Below the pieces are notes generated by a model that was given only the letters and a program-made list of their open reading frames with translations, was not told the origin of the DNA and ran no database searches. This document shows positions 1 to 8,799 of a stretch of DNA of 64,000 nt, one piece after another; positions within the stretch are counted from its first letter, which is position 1; each line of letters begins with the position of its first letter. Where the stretch lies: assembly GCF_023169885.1 (NCBI RefSeq), contig NZ_AP025516.1:1240001-1304000 (forward strand), read 5' to 3'. The stretch comes from Desulfofustis limnaeus. GTDB lineage: Bacteria > Desulfobacterota > Desulfobulbia > Desulfobulbales > Desulfocapsaceae. The position numbers and the translations under genes are program-made.

Positions 1-2
1 GT

Positions 3-1928
3 TTTCTGGCTGACTGGCTTTCTTTTCTGGTGTTGGTGGGCGACGGTTGGTCGCCGTCGGCGGCGCATCTGGCTGCAGGTGCAGTGGCCGGTGGGATGGG
101 AAGCGTTGCCCTGTTCGTTTACGGCTTGGGCAGAAAAAGGGGGGCGAAAACCATCACCAGGGTCACGCAGCTTTGCTGCCTGCCACTCTTCTGGGGTGGT
201 GCGGTGGCGGTGCAAGGGGCTGTCTTGGCGATCGCCCGGGAGGTCGTGTCGCTGCCTCCCGGCCTGGCTTTTGGGCCGGCGGCCCTGTGCGGATCGTTGT
301 TCTTCCTGCTGCCCCTGTTTATTCTTCAGTCGGGTGGCTTTCAACGTCTGGCGGAGCGGGTACAGCTCCGTTTTGCCGCCGTCGGTCTGGTGGTTCTGGC
401 ATTGGCGCTCCGCAGTCTTTATCTCGGGCTTCCTGAGTTGGTGGAGCGGGAGGCCTATTACTGGAATTTTGCTCAGCATCCGGCCCTGGCCTACCTGGAG
501 CATCCGCCCCTGGTGGCCTGGCTGGTCTGGTTGAGCACGGCGATTTTCGGCACTTCGGAAGCGGCGGTTCGTTTGCCGGCTTTTTGCTGCTGGTTCGTCG
601 TGGCATTTTTCAGCTATCGACTGAGCAGCAGAGCATGTGGCCGCTCGGCGGCCCTCGGCGTGGTCATGTTGGTGGCCGGCTTGCCGTATTTTTTCGGTAT
701 CGGCCTGATTATGACCCCGGACGCACCGCTCCACGCAGCCTGGGCGGCGCTTCTTTACTATCTCTATCGGGCCTTGGTGGAAAACCGTTCAGGGAGTTGG
801 CTCGGGGTCGGACTGAGCCTGGGTGTCGGCCTCCTGGCCGGATTTTCCATCGGTCTCCTGGTGCCGGCGCTGCTCTGTTTCGTGTTGTTTGACCGTCAGG
901 CGCGCCAGTGGTTGTGCCGGGTCGAACCCCTGGGGGCATTGCTCGTGGCTCTGTTGCTGTTCCTGCCGGTCCTCTGGTGGAACTTCCTGCACGATTGGGC
1001 CTCGTTCGCTTCCCGGGAGGAACTGCGACTCGACGGCACAACGGTCTTCAGTACCCACTACCTGCTAGCCTATCTGGGCATCAATCTGACGCCGGTGGGG
1101 ATAGTGGCCGTGCTGTTGTTTTTCGTGGGCGGGCGGTCGTACCTGACGCGCTTTGGCAGTGCGGAGATGGAGACCGATGCGCCGGAGACGAGAAGACGCT
1201 TTTTATTTCTGCTGGTAATGACCGCGGTACCGCTGCTCTTTTTTGTCGGCATCAGTGCAACGCACGAGGTGCGACTTAACTGGACGAGTCCCCTGTGGCT
1301 GTCCACCCTCCCTTTTTTCGGGGCGATCATCACCGGTTTGCCGGGACAGGGGCAGCTGCAACTGATGCGCGTTTTTCAGCGAGCCTGGTTCTGGACCGTG
1401 GCCATCCTTCTGGTCACTTACGGAAGTCTCCTGCATTATGCAGTGCTCGGGTTGCCCGGCCTGGACTACCCGAAACGGCCCTTTCTGGTCGGCTGGCAGG
1501 GGTTGGCCGGGGAGGTGGAGAAACTGGTGGAAGCCGCCGCCGCAGAGACCGGCAGCAGGCCGCTGGTGGTCGGTATGGATCCCTATCAAATCAGCAGCGG
1601 TCTGGCCTTTTACCGCAGCAAGATCGCTGCCGACCGCCCGGACCAAGCCAAGAGACTGGCAGTCGAGGAGACGGTCGGCTGGCATCTCTTTTCCTGGGAC
1701 GCCCAGATGTACGAACAATGGGCGGACCCGGCGGAGATGGCGGGCAGGGACATCTTGGCCGTGGCATCCAGCCGGATTCGCGTGGAATTCCCCTATTTCC
1801 GGAACCGGATAACCGGTATGGGACCGATCCTCGACCTGGTCGTCAGCAAAGACGGGCAACCGATCCGCACCATGTATTGCCGCCTGCTCTACGGGTATCG
1901 TCCCGATCCCGCTGGCGGGGGGCGCTAG
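3..1928 (+). CDS. GT39/PMT_2-type polytopic glycosyltransferase, 5' truncated
   Basis: The reading frame is open to the left edge, so the true start lies outside the window; the first in-window start is a GTG at 30. The protein is an integral membrane protein with about ten or more hydrophobic helices. Its family mark is the periplasmic loop EAYYWNF followed by YLEHPPLVAWL, typical of GT39/PMT_2 enzymes that move a sugar from a polyprenyl-phosphate donor onto lipid or glycan acceptors at the outer face of the inner membrane. The usual DE pair before AYYW reads RE here, so the acidic residue in front is replaced. About 140 residues with four hydrophobic segments precede the motif, longer than the simplest members. 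The last ~130 residues form a soluble C-terminal domain. Acceptor and donor cannot be told from sequence. Confidence 0.8.
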   Translation, partial: FLADWLSFLVLVGDGWSPSAAHLAAGAVAGGMGSVALFVYGLGRKRGAKTITRVTQLCCLPLFWGGAVAVQGAVLAIAREVVSLPPGLAFGPAALCGSLFFLLPLFILQSGGFQRLAERVQLRFAAVGLVVLALALRSLYLGLPELVEREAYYWNFAQHPALAYLEHPPLVAWLVWLSTAIFGTSEAAVRLPAFCCWFVVAFFSYRLSSRACGRSAALGVVMLVAGLPYFFGIGLIMTPDAPLHAAWAALLYYLYRALVENRSGSWLGVGLSLGVGLLAGFSIGLLVPALLCFVLFDRQARQWLCRVEPLGALLVALLLFLPVLWWNFLHDWASFASREELRLDGTTVFSTHYLLAYLGINLTPVGIVAVLLFFVGGRSYLTRFGSAEMETDAPETRRRFLFLLVMTAVPLLFFVGISATHEVRLNWTSPLWLSTLPFFGAIITGLPGQGQLQLMRVFQRAWFWTVAILLVTYGSLLHYAVLGLPGLDYPKRPFLVGWQGLAGEVEKLVEAAAAETGSRPLVVGMDPYQISSGLAFYRSKIAADRPDQAKRLAVEETVGWHLFSWDAQMYEQWADPAEMAGRDILAVASSRIRVEFPYFRNRITGMGPILDLVVSKDGQPIRTMYCRLLYGYRPDPAGGGR

Positions 1929-1949
1929 CCCCGACCCCGCAGGGTTACG

Positions 1950-3935
1950 CTATACCTTGAATGTGCTGGTCATGTCGCTCAGTCGAGCCGATAACTCGCT
2001 GAGTTGATCGGCACTCTCGGCCACCAGTTTACAGTCTTTGGACATCCGTTCCGCCGCTTGGTAGACCTCGGTGATGTCTCTGGTAATCTCGCCGGCAACC
2101 ACTGAACTCTGGGCCACATGTTCGTTGACCTCACCGATGCCCTGAGCCGTTTCGGCAACTTTTCCGGCGATTTCTCTGGTGGCCGCCTGTTGTTCGTCCA
2201 CCGCCTCACCGATGGAGGCAATCACCTGGTTGATCTTGGCGATGATGCCGGAGATCTCGGCAATGTCGGAGACGGCTGCTCCGGTCGTCTCCTGCATGGT
2301 TTCGATCTGTCGCCTGATATCCACGGTGGCGTCGGCGGTCTGCCGAGCCAGTTCCTTGATCTCGTTGGCCACCACAGCAAAACCTTTGCCTGCTTCCCCG
2401 GCTCTGGCCGCCTCGATGGTGGCGTTGAGGGCCAGCAGATTGGTCTGCTCGGAGATCTCGGTGATGGTCTCGGTCACCTTGCCGATCTGCGTGGCGGCGG
2501 TGCCCAGGGCGTCCATGCGACGACTGGTCTGCTGCGAGGCGGTCACGGCATTTACGGCTATCCCGCGTGCCGATTCCGCGTTGGCGGCAATCTTGTCGAC
2601 GGTACCGGTTAATTCATCGGTGGCGGCGGCCACCAGTTGGGTATTCTGTGCCGACTGTTCCATCGCCCCGGCCACCGATTGCATGTTGGTGCTCATCTGC
2701 TCGGCGGCGGCGGCCACGGTGTTGGCTCTGGTCGAGGTTGCTCCGGAGGCGGTGGTCAGTTCCCCGGCCGTTTTTCTCAGTTGGGTTGACGAACCGGCGA
2801 GGATGGTGGTGTCGTCGATGATGCCGGTGAGCATGGTCTTCAGGTCCCTGACCATGCTGTTGAGCGCGCGGGCCATGGTGCCGATCTCGTCCTGCTGGTC
2901 GATGGCCAACTGCTGCGTAAAGTCACCTTTGGCCATGGTTGAGGCGAAGTCGGCGGTACGTAGGATCGGGCGGGTGATAGCCTTGGTCAGCAGCAGTGCG
3001 CAGACGCCGCCAAAGAGCAGGGCGGCAGCGGCCATCACCACCACGCTGAAGCGGGCCCGACCGCCGGAGCCGAGCAGATCGTCGCCGAGCTGGGCCTGGT
3101 GGGTGGCGGCAGCGTGCCTGATGTCGTCCATCTGGCGGGACAGCTCCGGGGTCAGGCTGGTGAGGAGTTCGGCCACCAATGCATCCCGCTGTTGCACCAG
3201 TGCCACCACCTGTTGAAACACTTCCCGGTAAGCGATTGTATCCGCGGCCACAGAGCGGTTGCGAGCCAAAAGCGCTTCGTCGAAGACCAGTTTGCTTATC
3301 TTGCGGGTCTCTTCCGCCAGCTGGGTCAGGTGCTGCAGACATAGTTCGGCATCGGCAGGACGGCTGTACTGCAGGAAGTTGAGGGCGTTGATCTGGCCGT
3401 TGAGCAGGTTGCGCAGGGCCATGCCGGCTTGGTAGGTGGCCACGTCGTCGCGGTCACGACGGCCTTGGTCCATCATGGCGGCCAGTTCCTCGGCCATGCG
3501 CGACCCGAGTGTGTGGAGCTGTTGTTCCACCAGATCGATGTAGCGGGCGCGCAGTTCGATCAAGGTCCCGGTGGTTGTCTGATAGCTGGCGAATTCGTTC
3601 TGCAGCGCCTGTAACCGTTGCTTTTCGTCCGGGCTATCGGCTTTTTCCAAGGCCTCAGTCACTGACGTGGCAATTTCCTGGCTGCTCCGGCGATGGCTTT
3701 CGATGGCGGTGTCGCTGCCGGAGATGAGGAAATCCTTGATGGTCGCGTCGGCGGTGCTGAGATGCTGTCGCAGTTCCGCTGCCAGGCCGGCTTCCGCCGT
3801 CAGCGTACGGTACTGATCAAGGCCGGTCAGTACCGTGGTCAGCCCGCGCCAGCCGGTGAGGCTGACAATCAGCAGAAGCAGCAAGACCAGGCCGAAACCG
3901 GCGCCGATCTTGACGACGAGACTGAGACGTTTCAT
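1950..3935 (-). CDS. Methyl-accepting chemotaxis protein
   Basis: This is a 661-residue transmembrane chemoreceptor that would signal to CheA/CheW. A first membrane helix spans residues 8-30, and a helical, mostly periplasmic sensor region of about 260 residues follows. A second helix lies at 296-318, then a HAMP domain to about 371. The cytoplasmic signalling hairpin carries the highly conserved tip [18 protein letters not shown] near 496-513. The sensor region has no cache or PAS signature that I recognise and looks like a four-helix bundle. The C-terminus ends in STFKV without the NWETF-type CheR tether. The start is fixed by the strong ribosome site AGGAGG shortly upstream of ATG. No che genes are nearby, so it is an orphan receptor gene; its ligand is unknown. 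Confidence 0.95.
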   Translation of the reverse strand: MKRLSLVVKIGAGFGLVLLLLLIVSLTGWRGLTTVLTGLDQYRTLTAEAGLAAELRQHLSTADATIKDFLISGSDTAIESHRRSSQEIATSVTEALEKADSPDEKQRLQALQNEFASYQTTTGTLIELRARYIDLVEQQLHTLGSRMAEELAAMMDQGRRDRDDVATYQAGMALRNLLNGQINALNFLQYSRPADAELCLQHLTQLAEETRKISKLVFDEALLARNRSVAADTIAYREVFQQVVALVQQRDALVAELLTSLTPELSRQMDDIRHAAATHQAQLGDDLLGSGGRARFSVVVMAAAALLFGGVCALLLTKAITRPILRTADFASTMAKGDFTQQLAIDQQDEIGTMARALNSMVRDLKTMLTGIIDDTTILAGSSTQLRKTAGELTTASGATSTRANTVAAAAEQMSTNMQSVAGAMEQSAQNTQLVAAATDELTGTVDKIAANAESARGIAVNAVTASQQTSRRMDALGTAATQIGKVTETITEISEQTNLLALNATIEAARAGEAGKGFAVVANEIKELARQTADATVDIRRQIETMQETTGAAVSDIAEISGIIAKINQVIASIGEAVDEQQAATREIAGKVAETAQGIGEVNEHVAQSSVVAGEITRDITEVYQAAERMSKDCKLVAESADQLSELSARLSDMTSTFKV

Positions 3936-4053
3936 GCGCGGATTCCTCCTTTCTGGCGTGGGCGAAACGAGCCTTCTGCCTGACGGCGGTTGACTGCCCG
4001 CCGGGAGCGGGTACCGCTCGGAGGGCAGCCTGAACGGACAACAGAACGGTTTG

Positions 4054-4083
4054 ATTTTACGCTCTTGTTTTCAGAGATGTCAA
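4054..4083 (-). promoter_or_regulatory. Sigma-70-type promoter for the chemoreceptor
   Basis: On the minus strand TTGACA (4078-4083) and TAAAAT (4054-4059) are separated by 18 bases. This gives an untranslated leader of about 110 bases before the chemoreceptor start at 3935. It is a consensus match only. Confidence 0.5.
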
Positions 4084-4140
4084 ATCAGTTTACAAAAAAA
4101 GTGCGGTTTCGACGAGTCAAGAGAGATCGGCGGTGCGGCG

Positions 4141-4185
4141 TTCGGGTACCGGGCCGGACTTTCAGGTCTCGGCCTGGTACCCGAA
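4141..4185 (-). terminator. Stable hairpin downstream of fumC
   Basis: A 15-base arm (4141-4155) pairs with 4171-4185 with a single mismatch around a 15-base loop, just past the fumC stop. A run of seven T on the minus strand lies about 40 bases further on rather than adjacent, so this is either an imperfect intrinsic terminator or an mRNA 3'-end stabilising stem. Confidence 0.45.
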
Positions 4186-4197
4186 CAGGCAGGAGGT

Positions 4198-5595
4198 TCA
4201 GCGCGATGGGTTGGGTGCGTTGCGGTCGCCGCCGTCGGCCAGGTATTCAGGGTCGAGAAGCCGCTCGAGCACCTCTCGATCCAGATCGGTGGTCTCCAGG
4301 GCCACGTCGAGGATGGGCCGGCCCTCCTGGCGCGCCTGTTTGGCGATGGCTGCCGCTTGCAGATAGCCCACCTGCGGTGCCAGGGCCGTGACCAGGATGG
4401 GATTGGTCGATAACGGCCGGCTCATGTGTTCCCGGCGGACGACCATGCCGGCAATGGCCTTGCCCCCCAGATCTCGGGCCGCTCCGGCGATCAGTTCGGC
4501 GCTTTCCAGCAGATCGGCGGCGGCCAGCGGCAACATGGTGTTGAGCTGGAAGTTGCCGGACTGGGCGGCGATGGTGATCGAGGTGTCATTGCCGATAACC
4601 CGGGCCGCCGCCATGCACACGGCCTCGGGGATGACCGGATTGACCTTGTCGGGCATGATCGAAGAGCCCGGCTGCAGGGCTGGCAGCACAATCTCGCCGA
4701 GGCCGCCGGCCGGCCCGGAGTTCATCCAGCGCAGGTCGTTGGCGATCTTCATCAGGGTGACCGCACAGACCTTCAGCTGGCCGGATGTCTCCAGGATCGT
4801 GTCGATGCTGCTTAGGCCCTGATAGGGGCTGGGCATGGCCGCAAAGGAGAAGCCGCTGGTTCTGGTCAGGGCGTCAAGCGCCTGGTCGACAAAAGGTTGC
4901 GGACAATTCACGCCGCTGCCGACGGCGGTGCCCCCCAGGGGCAGCAGTCGCAACCGTTGCAGCACCGATTGCAGACGGAGCGTGTTATCGTCGAGCTGGG
5001 CCGCCCAGCCTTCCAGTTCCCGGGAAAACCTGATGGGCAAGGCATCCATCAGATGGGTCCGCCCGGTTTTGACCACCTCCTTGTGCTCGGCGGCCTTTTC
5101 GCGTATGATCGCTGCCAGCCCCTCCAGCGCCGGCAGCACGGCGTCGTCGAGGATCAGTGCGGCGCTGACCTGCAAGGCGGAGGGGATGACGTCGTTGGAA
5201 CTCTGGCTCATGTTGACGTGGTCGTTTGGCGAGCAGGCGAGGCCATGATCGCGGCGGACGATGGTGGAGATCACCTCGTTGGCGTTCATGTTGCTGCTGG
5301 TGCCGGATCCGGTCTGCAGGACCGGTACCGGAAAGTGCGGGGCATAGTTGCCGGCCAACAGCGCGTCGATAGCGGCGATGATGGCGCTGGCCAGTTCCAG
5401 GCTGAGCAGGCCGAGGTTGCCGTTGGCCTCGGCGGCGGAGCGCTTGATCAGCAGCAATGCTCGGATAAAGCGCAGGGGCAACGGCCGTGGGGTGATGGTG
5501 AAATTGTTCAGCGCACGTTGGGTCTGCGCTCCGTACCAGGCATCGCGCGGCACCTCCACCGTCCCCATTGAGTCGGTTTCTTTTCGGGTATCCAT
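4198..5595 (-). CDS. fumC: Class II fumarate hydratase
   Basis: This cytosolic enzyme reversibly hydrates fumarate to L-malate without an iron-sulfur cluster. The 465 residues carry the fumarase/aspartase superfamily signature GSSIMPDKVNP (about residue 316) that contains the catalytic loop. The N-terminal block MGTVEVPRDAWYGAQTQRAL and the substrate-site block TGRTHLMDA also fit. Fumarase is preferred to aspartase because of the WYGAQTQR N-terminus. KVNP is followed by VIPEA, seen in both subfamilies, so a small chance of aspartase remains. The start has AAGGGAG seven bases upstream. A second, oxygen-sensitive class I fumarase lies at 22721-24235, so the organism keeps both types. The gene is divergent from the glycosylase gene at 5680. 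Confidence 0.88.
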   Translation of the reverse strand: MDTRKETDSMGTVEVPRDAWYGAQTQRALNNFTITPRPLPLRFIRALLLIKRSAAEANGNLGLLSLELASAIIAAIDALLAGNYAPHFPVPVLQTGSGTSSNMNANEVISTIVRRDHGLACSPNDHVNMSQSSNDVIPSALQVSAALILDDAVLPALEGLAAIIREKAAEHKEVVKTGRTHLMDALPIRFSRELEGWAAQLDDNTLRLQSVLQRLRLLPLGGTAVGSGVNCPQPFVDQALDALTRTSGFSFAAMPSPYQGLSSIDTILETSGQLKVCAVTLMKIANDLRWMNSGPAGGLGEIVLPALQPGSSIMPDKVNPVIPEAVCMAAARVIGNDTSITIAAQSGNFQLNTMLPLAAADLLESAELIAGAARDLGGKAIAGMVVRREHMSRPLSTNPILVTALAPQVGYLQAAAIAKQARQEGRPILDVALETTDLDREVLERLLDPEYLADGGDRNAPNPSR

Positions 5596-5679
5596 GGCAT
5601 CTCCCTTGTGCAGAGGTTCGTCTCGGGGTGATTACCGTATACGATAAGGCGTTTTTCTCGTTTCAGGAGATAAAAGCAG

Positions 5680-6234
5680 ATGACCAACCCAAGCGGGTCG
5701 GACACCGAACCGGCGACTTTCTCATTTTCTCAATGTTTCTCGGCGGTGGAGCCGGAGCGGGCGCTGATCCTCATCCTCGGTTCCTTCCCCGGCGTCGCAT
5801 CACTGGCGGCCGGGCAGTACTATGCCCATCCGCGCAACAGTTTCTGGCCGATCATGGCCGAGCTACTGGGCTTTGCTGCCGACCTCGATTACGGCCAGCG
5901 GGTGGCCCATCTGGTGAACAATCGGGTCGCCCTCTGGGATGTGCTAGCCCGTTGCCAACGCGCCGGCAGTCTCGATGCCGCCATTGAACCGGCATCGATC
6001 ACGGTCAATGATGTCTCTTTGTTTTTCGCTCGTCAGCGCGGGCTGAAGGCAGTGTTTTTCAACGGGGAGCGGGCCGAACGGGAGTTTCGCAGAAGGGTCC
6101 TGCCGCAGTTGGCCGACCTGTCCGCGGGTGTGGTACTGCGGCGGTTGCCGTCGACCAGCCCGGCCCATGCCGCCGTGCGGTATGCGGATAAGGTGGCGGC
6201 TTGGCGAGTGATTGTCGATTATCTGGATCGATGA
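5680..6234 (+). CDS. DNA-deoxyinosine (hypoxanthine) glycosylase, UDG family 6
   Basis: The 184-residue protein belongs to the uracil-DNA-glycosylase fold superfamily. It has LILGSFPG followed by QYYAHPRNSFWPIM, which holds the asparagine of the family 6 active site, and a C-terminal loop LPSTSPAHA that enters the DNA minor groove. Family 6 members excise hypoxanthine made by adenine deamination rather than uracil. Length and motif order match the family, and no iron-sulfur cysteines are present. AGGAG lies ten bases before the ATG. It is monocistronic and divergent from fumC. Confidence 0.88.
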   Translation: MTNPSGSDTEPATFSFSQCFSAVEPERALILILGSFPGVASLAAGQYYAHPRNSFWPIMAELLGFAADLDYGQRVAHLVNNRVALWDVLARCQRAGSLDAAIEPASITVNDVSLFFARQRGLKAVFFNGERAEREFRRRVLPQLADLSAGVVLRRLPSTSPAHAAVRYADKVAAWRVIVDYLDR

Positions 6235-6301
6235 CCATCACCACTAACCGATGGTGTCAGGTGCAACCGGGAGGAGTGCCTGGGTGACGGAATCCGGGAG
6301 A

Positions 6302-6333
6302 ACCGGTGGTCGGCGCAGCGGTCGACCACCGGT
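6302..6333. terminator. Hairpin between convergent genes
   Basis: A perfect 11-base-pair stem (6302-6312 with 6323-6333) and a 10-base loop lies between the converging glycosylase and desulfoferrodoxin genes. There is no T-run on either side, so it may act as a bidirectional stop or 3'-end stabiliser rather than a classical intrinsic terminator. Confidence 0.4.
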
Positions 6334-6364
6334 GGAGAAGCGGCTGGTGAGGCAGAAACTGCTA

Positions 6365-6739
6365 TCAGGCCTTCCACAGCCCGTGCAGGTTGCAGTACTC
6401 ACGCACGGTGACCTGGTCGGCCTCGATGGGGAAGAAGGCCTTGGGTTCCTGGCCGGGATTGAGGAAGACCTTGTAACTGGTGCCGTTGGCGTTTAGCTCA
6501 ATCCACTCGATCCAGTGTTTTTCCTCCATGGGGTGGGGCACGGAGCCAACCATCACTTCCCAACCGCCGGCCACTTTTTTGGCAACCGGAACGTGTTTTT
6601 CCTTGGCGGCGTCCACGGTGTTTTCAGTCATCAACACCATATTCTGCCCGCAGCAGACCAGTGCCCCGGCACCGCCGGTCAACACTTCGACGATGTTGCC
6701 GCATACATTGCATTTATACACTTCGAGTCTTTTTGCCAT
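6365..6739 (-). CDS. dfx: Desulfoferrodoxin (two-iron superoxide reductase)
   Basis: This 124-residue cytosolic enzyme reduces superoxide to hydrogen peroxide using electrons from rubredoxin. The N-terminal desulforedoxin-like knuckle has Cys10, Cys13, Cys29 and Cys30 for the Fe(Cys)4 centre. The catalytic iron ligands His49, His69, His75, Cys116 and His119 fall at exactly the positions known for Desulfovibrio desulfoferrodoxin, and Glu47-Lys48 precede the first histidine as in the family. The frame runs 40 codons further upstream, but the start is fixed by the strong AAGGAGG site just before ATG at 6739. A rubredoxin gene, its likely electron donor, is at 14445. A consensus promoter and Fur-like site lie about 180-220 bases upstream. 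Confidence 0.97.
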   Translation of the reverse strand: MAKRLEVYKCNVCGNIVEVLTGGAGALVCCGQNMVLMTENTVDAAKEKHVPVAKKVAGGWEVMVGSVPHPMEEKHWIEWIELNANGTSYKVFLNPGQEPKAFFPIEADQVTVREYCNLHGLWKA

Positions 6740-6912
6740 GGTGAAACCTCCTTGTTGAACGTTGATTCCGGTCGTGTGATGCGGGCCAGGCCCGCATGTC
6801 AACCTGGTAACGGTTTCCCGTCTCGAACCATGATAGGGTATGACCGGTGGTGGGGTCAAGGCCGGCTGCCGCTTTTGACGAGCATCGTCCGGCTACGATC
6901 AAGATGTTCGTC

Positions 6913-6931
6913 GCTAATAGTTCTCATTATC
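6913..6931 (-). promoter_or_regulatory. Fur-like operator at the dfx transcription start
   Basis: The minus strand reads GATAATGAGAACTATTAGC, which matches the 19-base Fur consensus at 15 of 19 positions. It sits immediately downstream of the proposed -10 box, where binding would block transcription. A related family member such as PerR is equally possible. Confidence 0.5.
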
Positions 6932-6938
6932 TTCTGAA

Positions 6939-6966
6939 ATTACACCACTACCTACACGTCTGTCAA
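6939..6966 (-). promoter_or_regulatory. Sigma-70-type promoter for dfx
   Basis: TTGACA (6961-6966) and TGTAAT (6939-6944) on the minus strand are separated by 16 bases. The predicted start near 6932 gives a leader of about 190 bases ahead of the dfx ATG. Confidence 0.55.
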
Positions 6967-7433
6967 CAAGTGATTGAACTAATTATAAAACAATGGTTAG
7001 TTTGAGCAGCGAAGGAAAACCTGCAGACCGACGATAACCCTGGTCTCTACGGAGCCGCCGGTGGCTCGGCCGTCGATACTGCACAGCGGGACGCAGAGCC
7101 GTGTCCGGCTTCGTTTCCGGACCTTGACCATTGACATTACCGCTTTCGTGTCTGATAAATTTATATGACTATCAGATTTCCCGGGCTGACCGGGCCTTCG
7201 CGATGCAGCCTTCGGAGGGCCGGCCAGCCCTTGCAACGTCGGTGATGATGGGTATGGTTCGATGTGGTTCCCCGTCATGGGGGGTAATGGCCGTTACTGT
7301 GGGGTTATCGTGTCGTCAAGCGCCACTCTGGGGATCATCACTGCTCCCGGCCTGGTGCACGTGAGGGGGTGTGTTGATGGTTGCGGGCTTGACAACATTA
7401 TTGTGGAAAGATGACAACCAAGGAGGTTATCCG

Positions 7434-7967
7434 ATGGGACTGAGAAAGGTGGTGACAACCGTGATGACAATCGGCGCGCTGGCAATGATTCCGCTGACGG
7501 CGTCCGCTTACGATCATGAAGTGAGTGCCCGGGGCATGAGTTTTTCCTGGTCCGTGGAAGGCAATCTGCTCAAGGGCAAGATGTCGGCCAAGACCGGGGG
7601 CTGGGTCGCCGTTGGCTTCAACCCGAGTTCGAAGATGAAGGACGCCAACATCATCATCGGCTACGTCAAAGACGGTACCGGCACCGTTGCCGATCATTTC
7701 GGCGATAAAGCGACCGGGCACTCTGCGGATACCGAATTGGGTGGGAGCGAGGATGTCACCCTGGTGGCGGCGAGCGAGGAAAACTCCATGACCACCATCG
7801 AATTCACCATGCCGATGGACTCCGCCGATGCCTACGATCAGGTCTTGCAAGCGGACGGGGACACCGTATTGCTGCTCGCCTACGGTCCCGATCGAGACAG
7901 TCTCAAGCCGCGCCATACCTTCCGCGCCAGCAAAGTGGTGAACCTGTCGACCGGAGCGGAGAAGTAG
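7434..7967 (+). CDS. Secreted DOMON-domain protein, first gene of oxidase operon
   Basis: The 177-residue product starts with a signal peptide (cleavage likely after ...LTASA, residue 25). The rest is one DOMON domain, a beta-sandwich that in related proteins binds haem b or sugars; GGWVAVGFNPSSKMKDANII is the typical strand-turn. The ATG at 7434 is chosen over an upstream in-frame start because AGGAGG lies seven bases before it and the signal peptide begins there. The gene is four bases upstream of the SCO gene and clearly co-transcribed with cytochrome oxidase. A periplasmic electron-transfer or assembly role for the oxidase is inference. Confidence 0.8.
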   Translation: MGLRKVVTTVMTIGALAMIPLTASAYDHEVSARGMSFSWSVEGNLLKGKMSAKTGGWVAVGFNPSSKMKDANIIIGYVKDGTGTVADHFGDKATGHSADTELGGSEDVTLVAASEENSMTTIEFTMPMDSADAYDQVLQADGDTVLLLAYGPDRDSLKPRHTFRASKVVNLSTGAEK

Positions 7968-7971
7968 CATC

Positions 7972-8799
7972 GTGAGGTGGCGGATGGGGCGGAACCTGTT
8001 CAGCGCGATTGCTTGTGTACCGCTTCTTCTCGGCGTGTTGATCGGCACCGCTTCTGCGGTCGAACGAGTTGAGGAAGATACGGCGCCGGGGAAAATCGCC
8101 GTCGTCGAGCGGACCGGTGCAACCGTCCCGCTGGAAGCCGTTTTCCGTGATGAAAACGGTGACCCGGTAACGCTTGGCAGTCTGCTGGCGCGACCGACTA
8201 TCCTGCTGCCCATCTATTTCACCTGCCCGAACAGTTGCAGCACCAATCTGGCCAACCTCGCGGTGGCCCTGGACCGGATGAAACTGCGTCCCGGGATCGA
8301 TTACCGTGCCATCGCCTTGAGTTTTGACGAACGGGAGACCCCGGCGGTGGCACGCTCCGCCAAGGCCAATTATCTGCGTCTGCTCGGCGATGATTTTCCC
8401 GCGGACCAGTGGTTTTTTCTGACCGGAGACCGGCCTTCGATCGAGGCGGTGCTCGATGCCGTCGGCTTTTCTTTCAAGGCCCTGCCGGACGGTACCTTCA
8501 TCCACCCGTCGATGCTGGTGGTGCTGGCCGAGAGCGGCATGATCATCAAGTATGTGTACGGCACCTTCATCCCCGGAGATGTTGAACTGGCGGTGGCGGA
8601 GGCGGCCCAGGGCCGGCCGGCCACCTCGATCAAACGTTTTCTCGATTATTGTTTCAACTACCTGCCTACCCGCTCGGCGGCAGTTTTTACCAACGTCAAG
8701 CTGATCGTTCTCCTGCTGTTTGGGGCCGGCTTGGCCGTTTTTTTTGTGCTCTTCCTGAAAAACAGAAAATCTGGTGAGCCCCGTGACCACGCACCCTGA
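7972..8799 (+). CDS. SCO1/SenC-family copper chaperone, membrane anchored
   Basis: SCO proteins metallate and reduce the CuA site of cytochrome oxidase subunit II. The 275-residue protein has an N-terminal signal sequence or anchor, a thioredoxin-like fold with the copper site Cys85-Pro-Asn-Ser-Cys89 and His178 (FIHPSM), and a second membrane helix near the C-terminus (about 237-260). This C-terminal anchor is unusual for the family, which is normally anchored only at the N-terminus. The GTG at 7972 follows GGAGAAG; an ATG at 7984 is a possible alternative. Its end overlaps the subunit I start by 26 bases. Confidence 0.9.
   Translation: MRWRMGRNLFSAIACVPLLLGVLIGTASAVERVEEDTAPGKIAVVERTGATVPLEAVFRDENGDPVTLGSLLARPTILLPIYFTCPNSCSTNLANLAVALDRMKLRPGIDYRAIALSFDERETPAVARSAKANYLRLLGDDFPADQWFFLTGDRPSIEAVLDAVGFSFKALPDGTFIHPSMLVVLAESGMIIKYVYGTFIPGDVELAVAEAAQGRPATSIKRFLDYCFNYLPTRSAAVFTNVKLIVLLLFGAGLAVFFVLFLKNRKSGEPRDHAP

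Larger units (their letters stand above)
6740..7433. other. Long non-coding region between dfx and the oxidase operon
   Basis: The short open frames here have no ribosome sites or recognisable protein features and look random. The left part holds the dfx leader, Fur-like site and promoter. An inverted repeat TCTGAT/ATCAGA (7151-7156 and 7171-7176) flanks an AT-rich core. A TTGACA at 7389-7394 lies upstream of the DOMON gene, with no good -10 at the right spacing. Nothing else is identifiable. Confidence 0.5.

Noticed and set aside
4198-5595. Aspartate ammonia-lyase instead of fumarase
   Set aside because: The N-terminal WYGAQTQRAL and MGTVEVP segments fit fumarase better; the shared GSSIMPxKVNP motif alone does not decide.
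6997-7364. Two short open frames (6997-7278 minus, 7131-7364 plus) in the dfx/oxidase intergenic region
   Set aside because: No ribosome site, no homology-like features, and they overlap each other; treated as non-coding.
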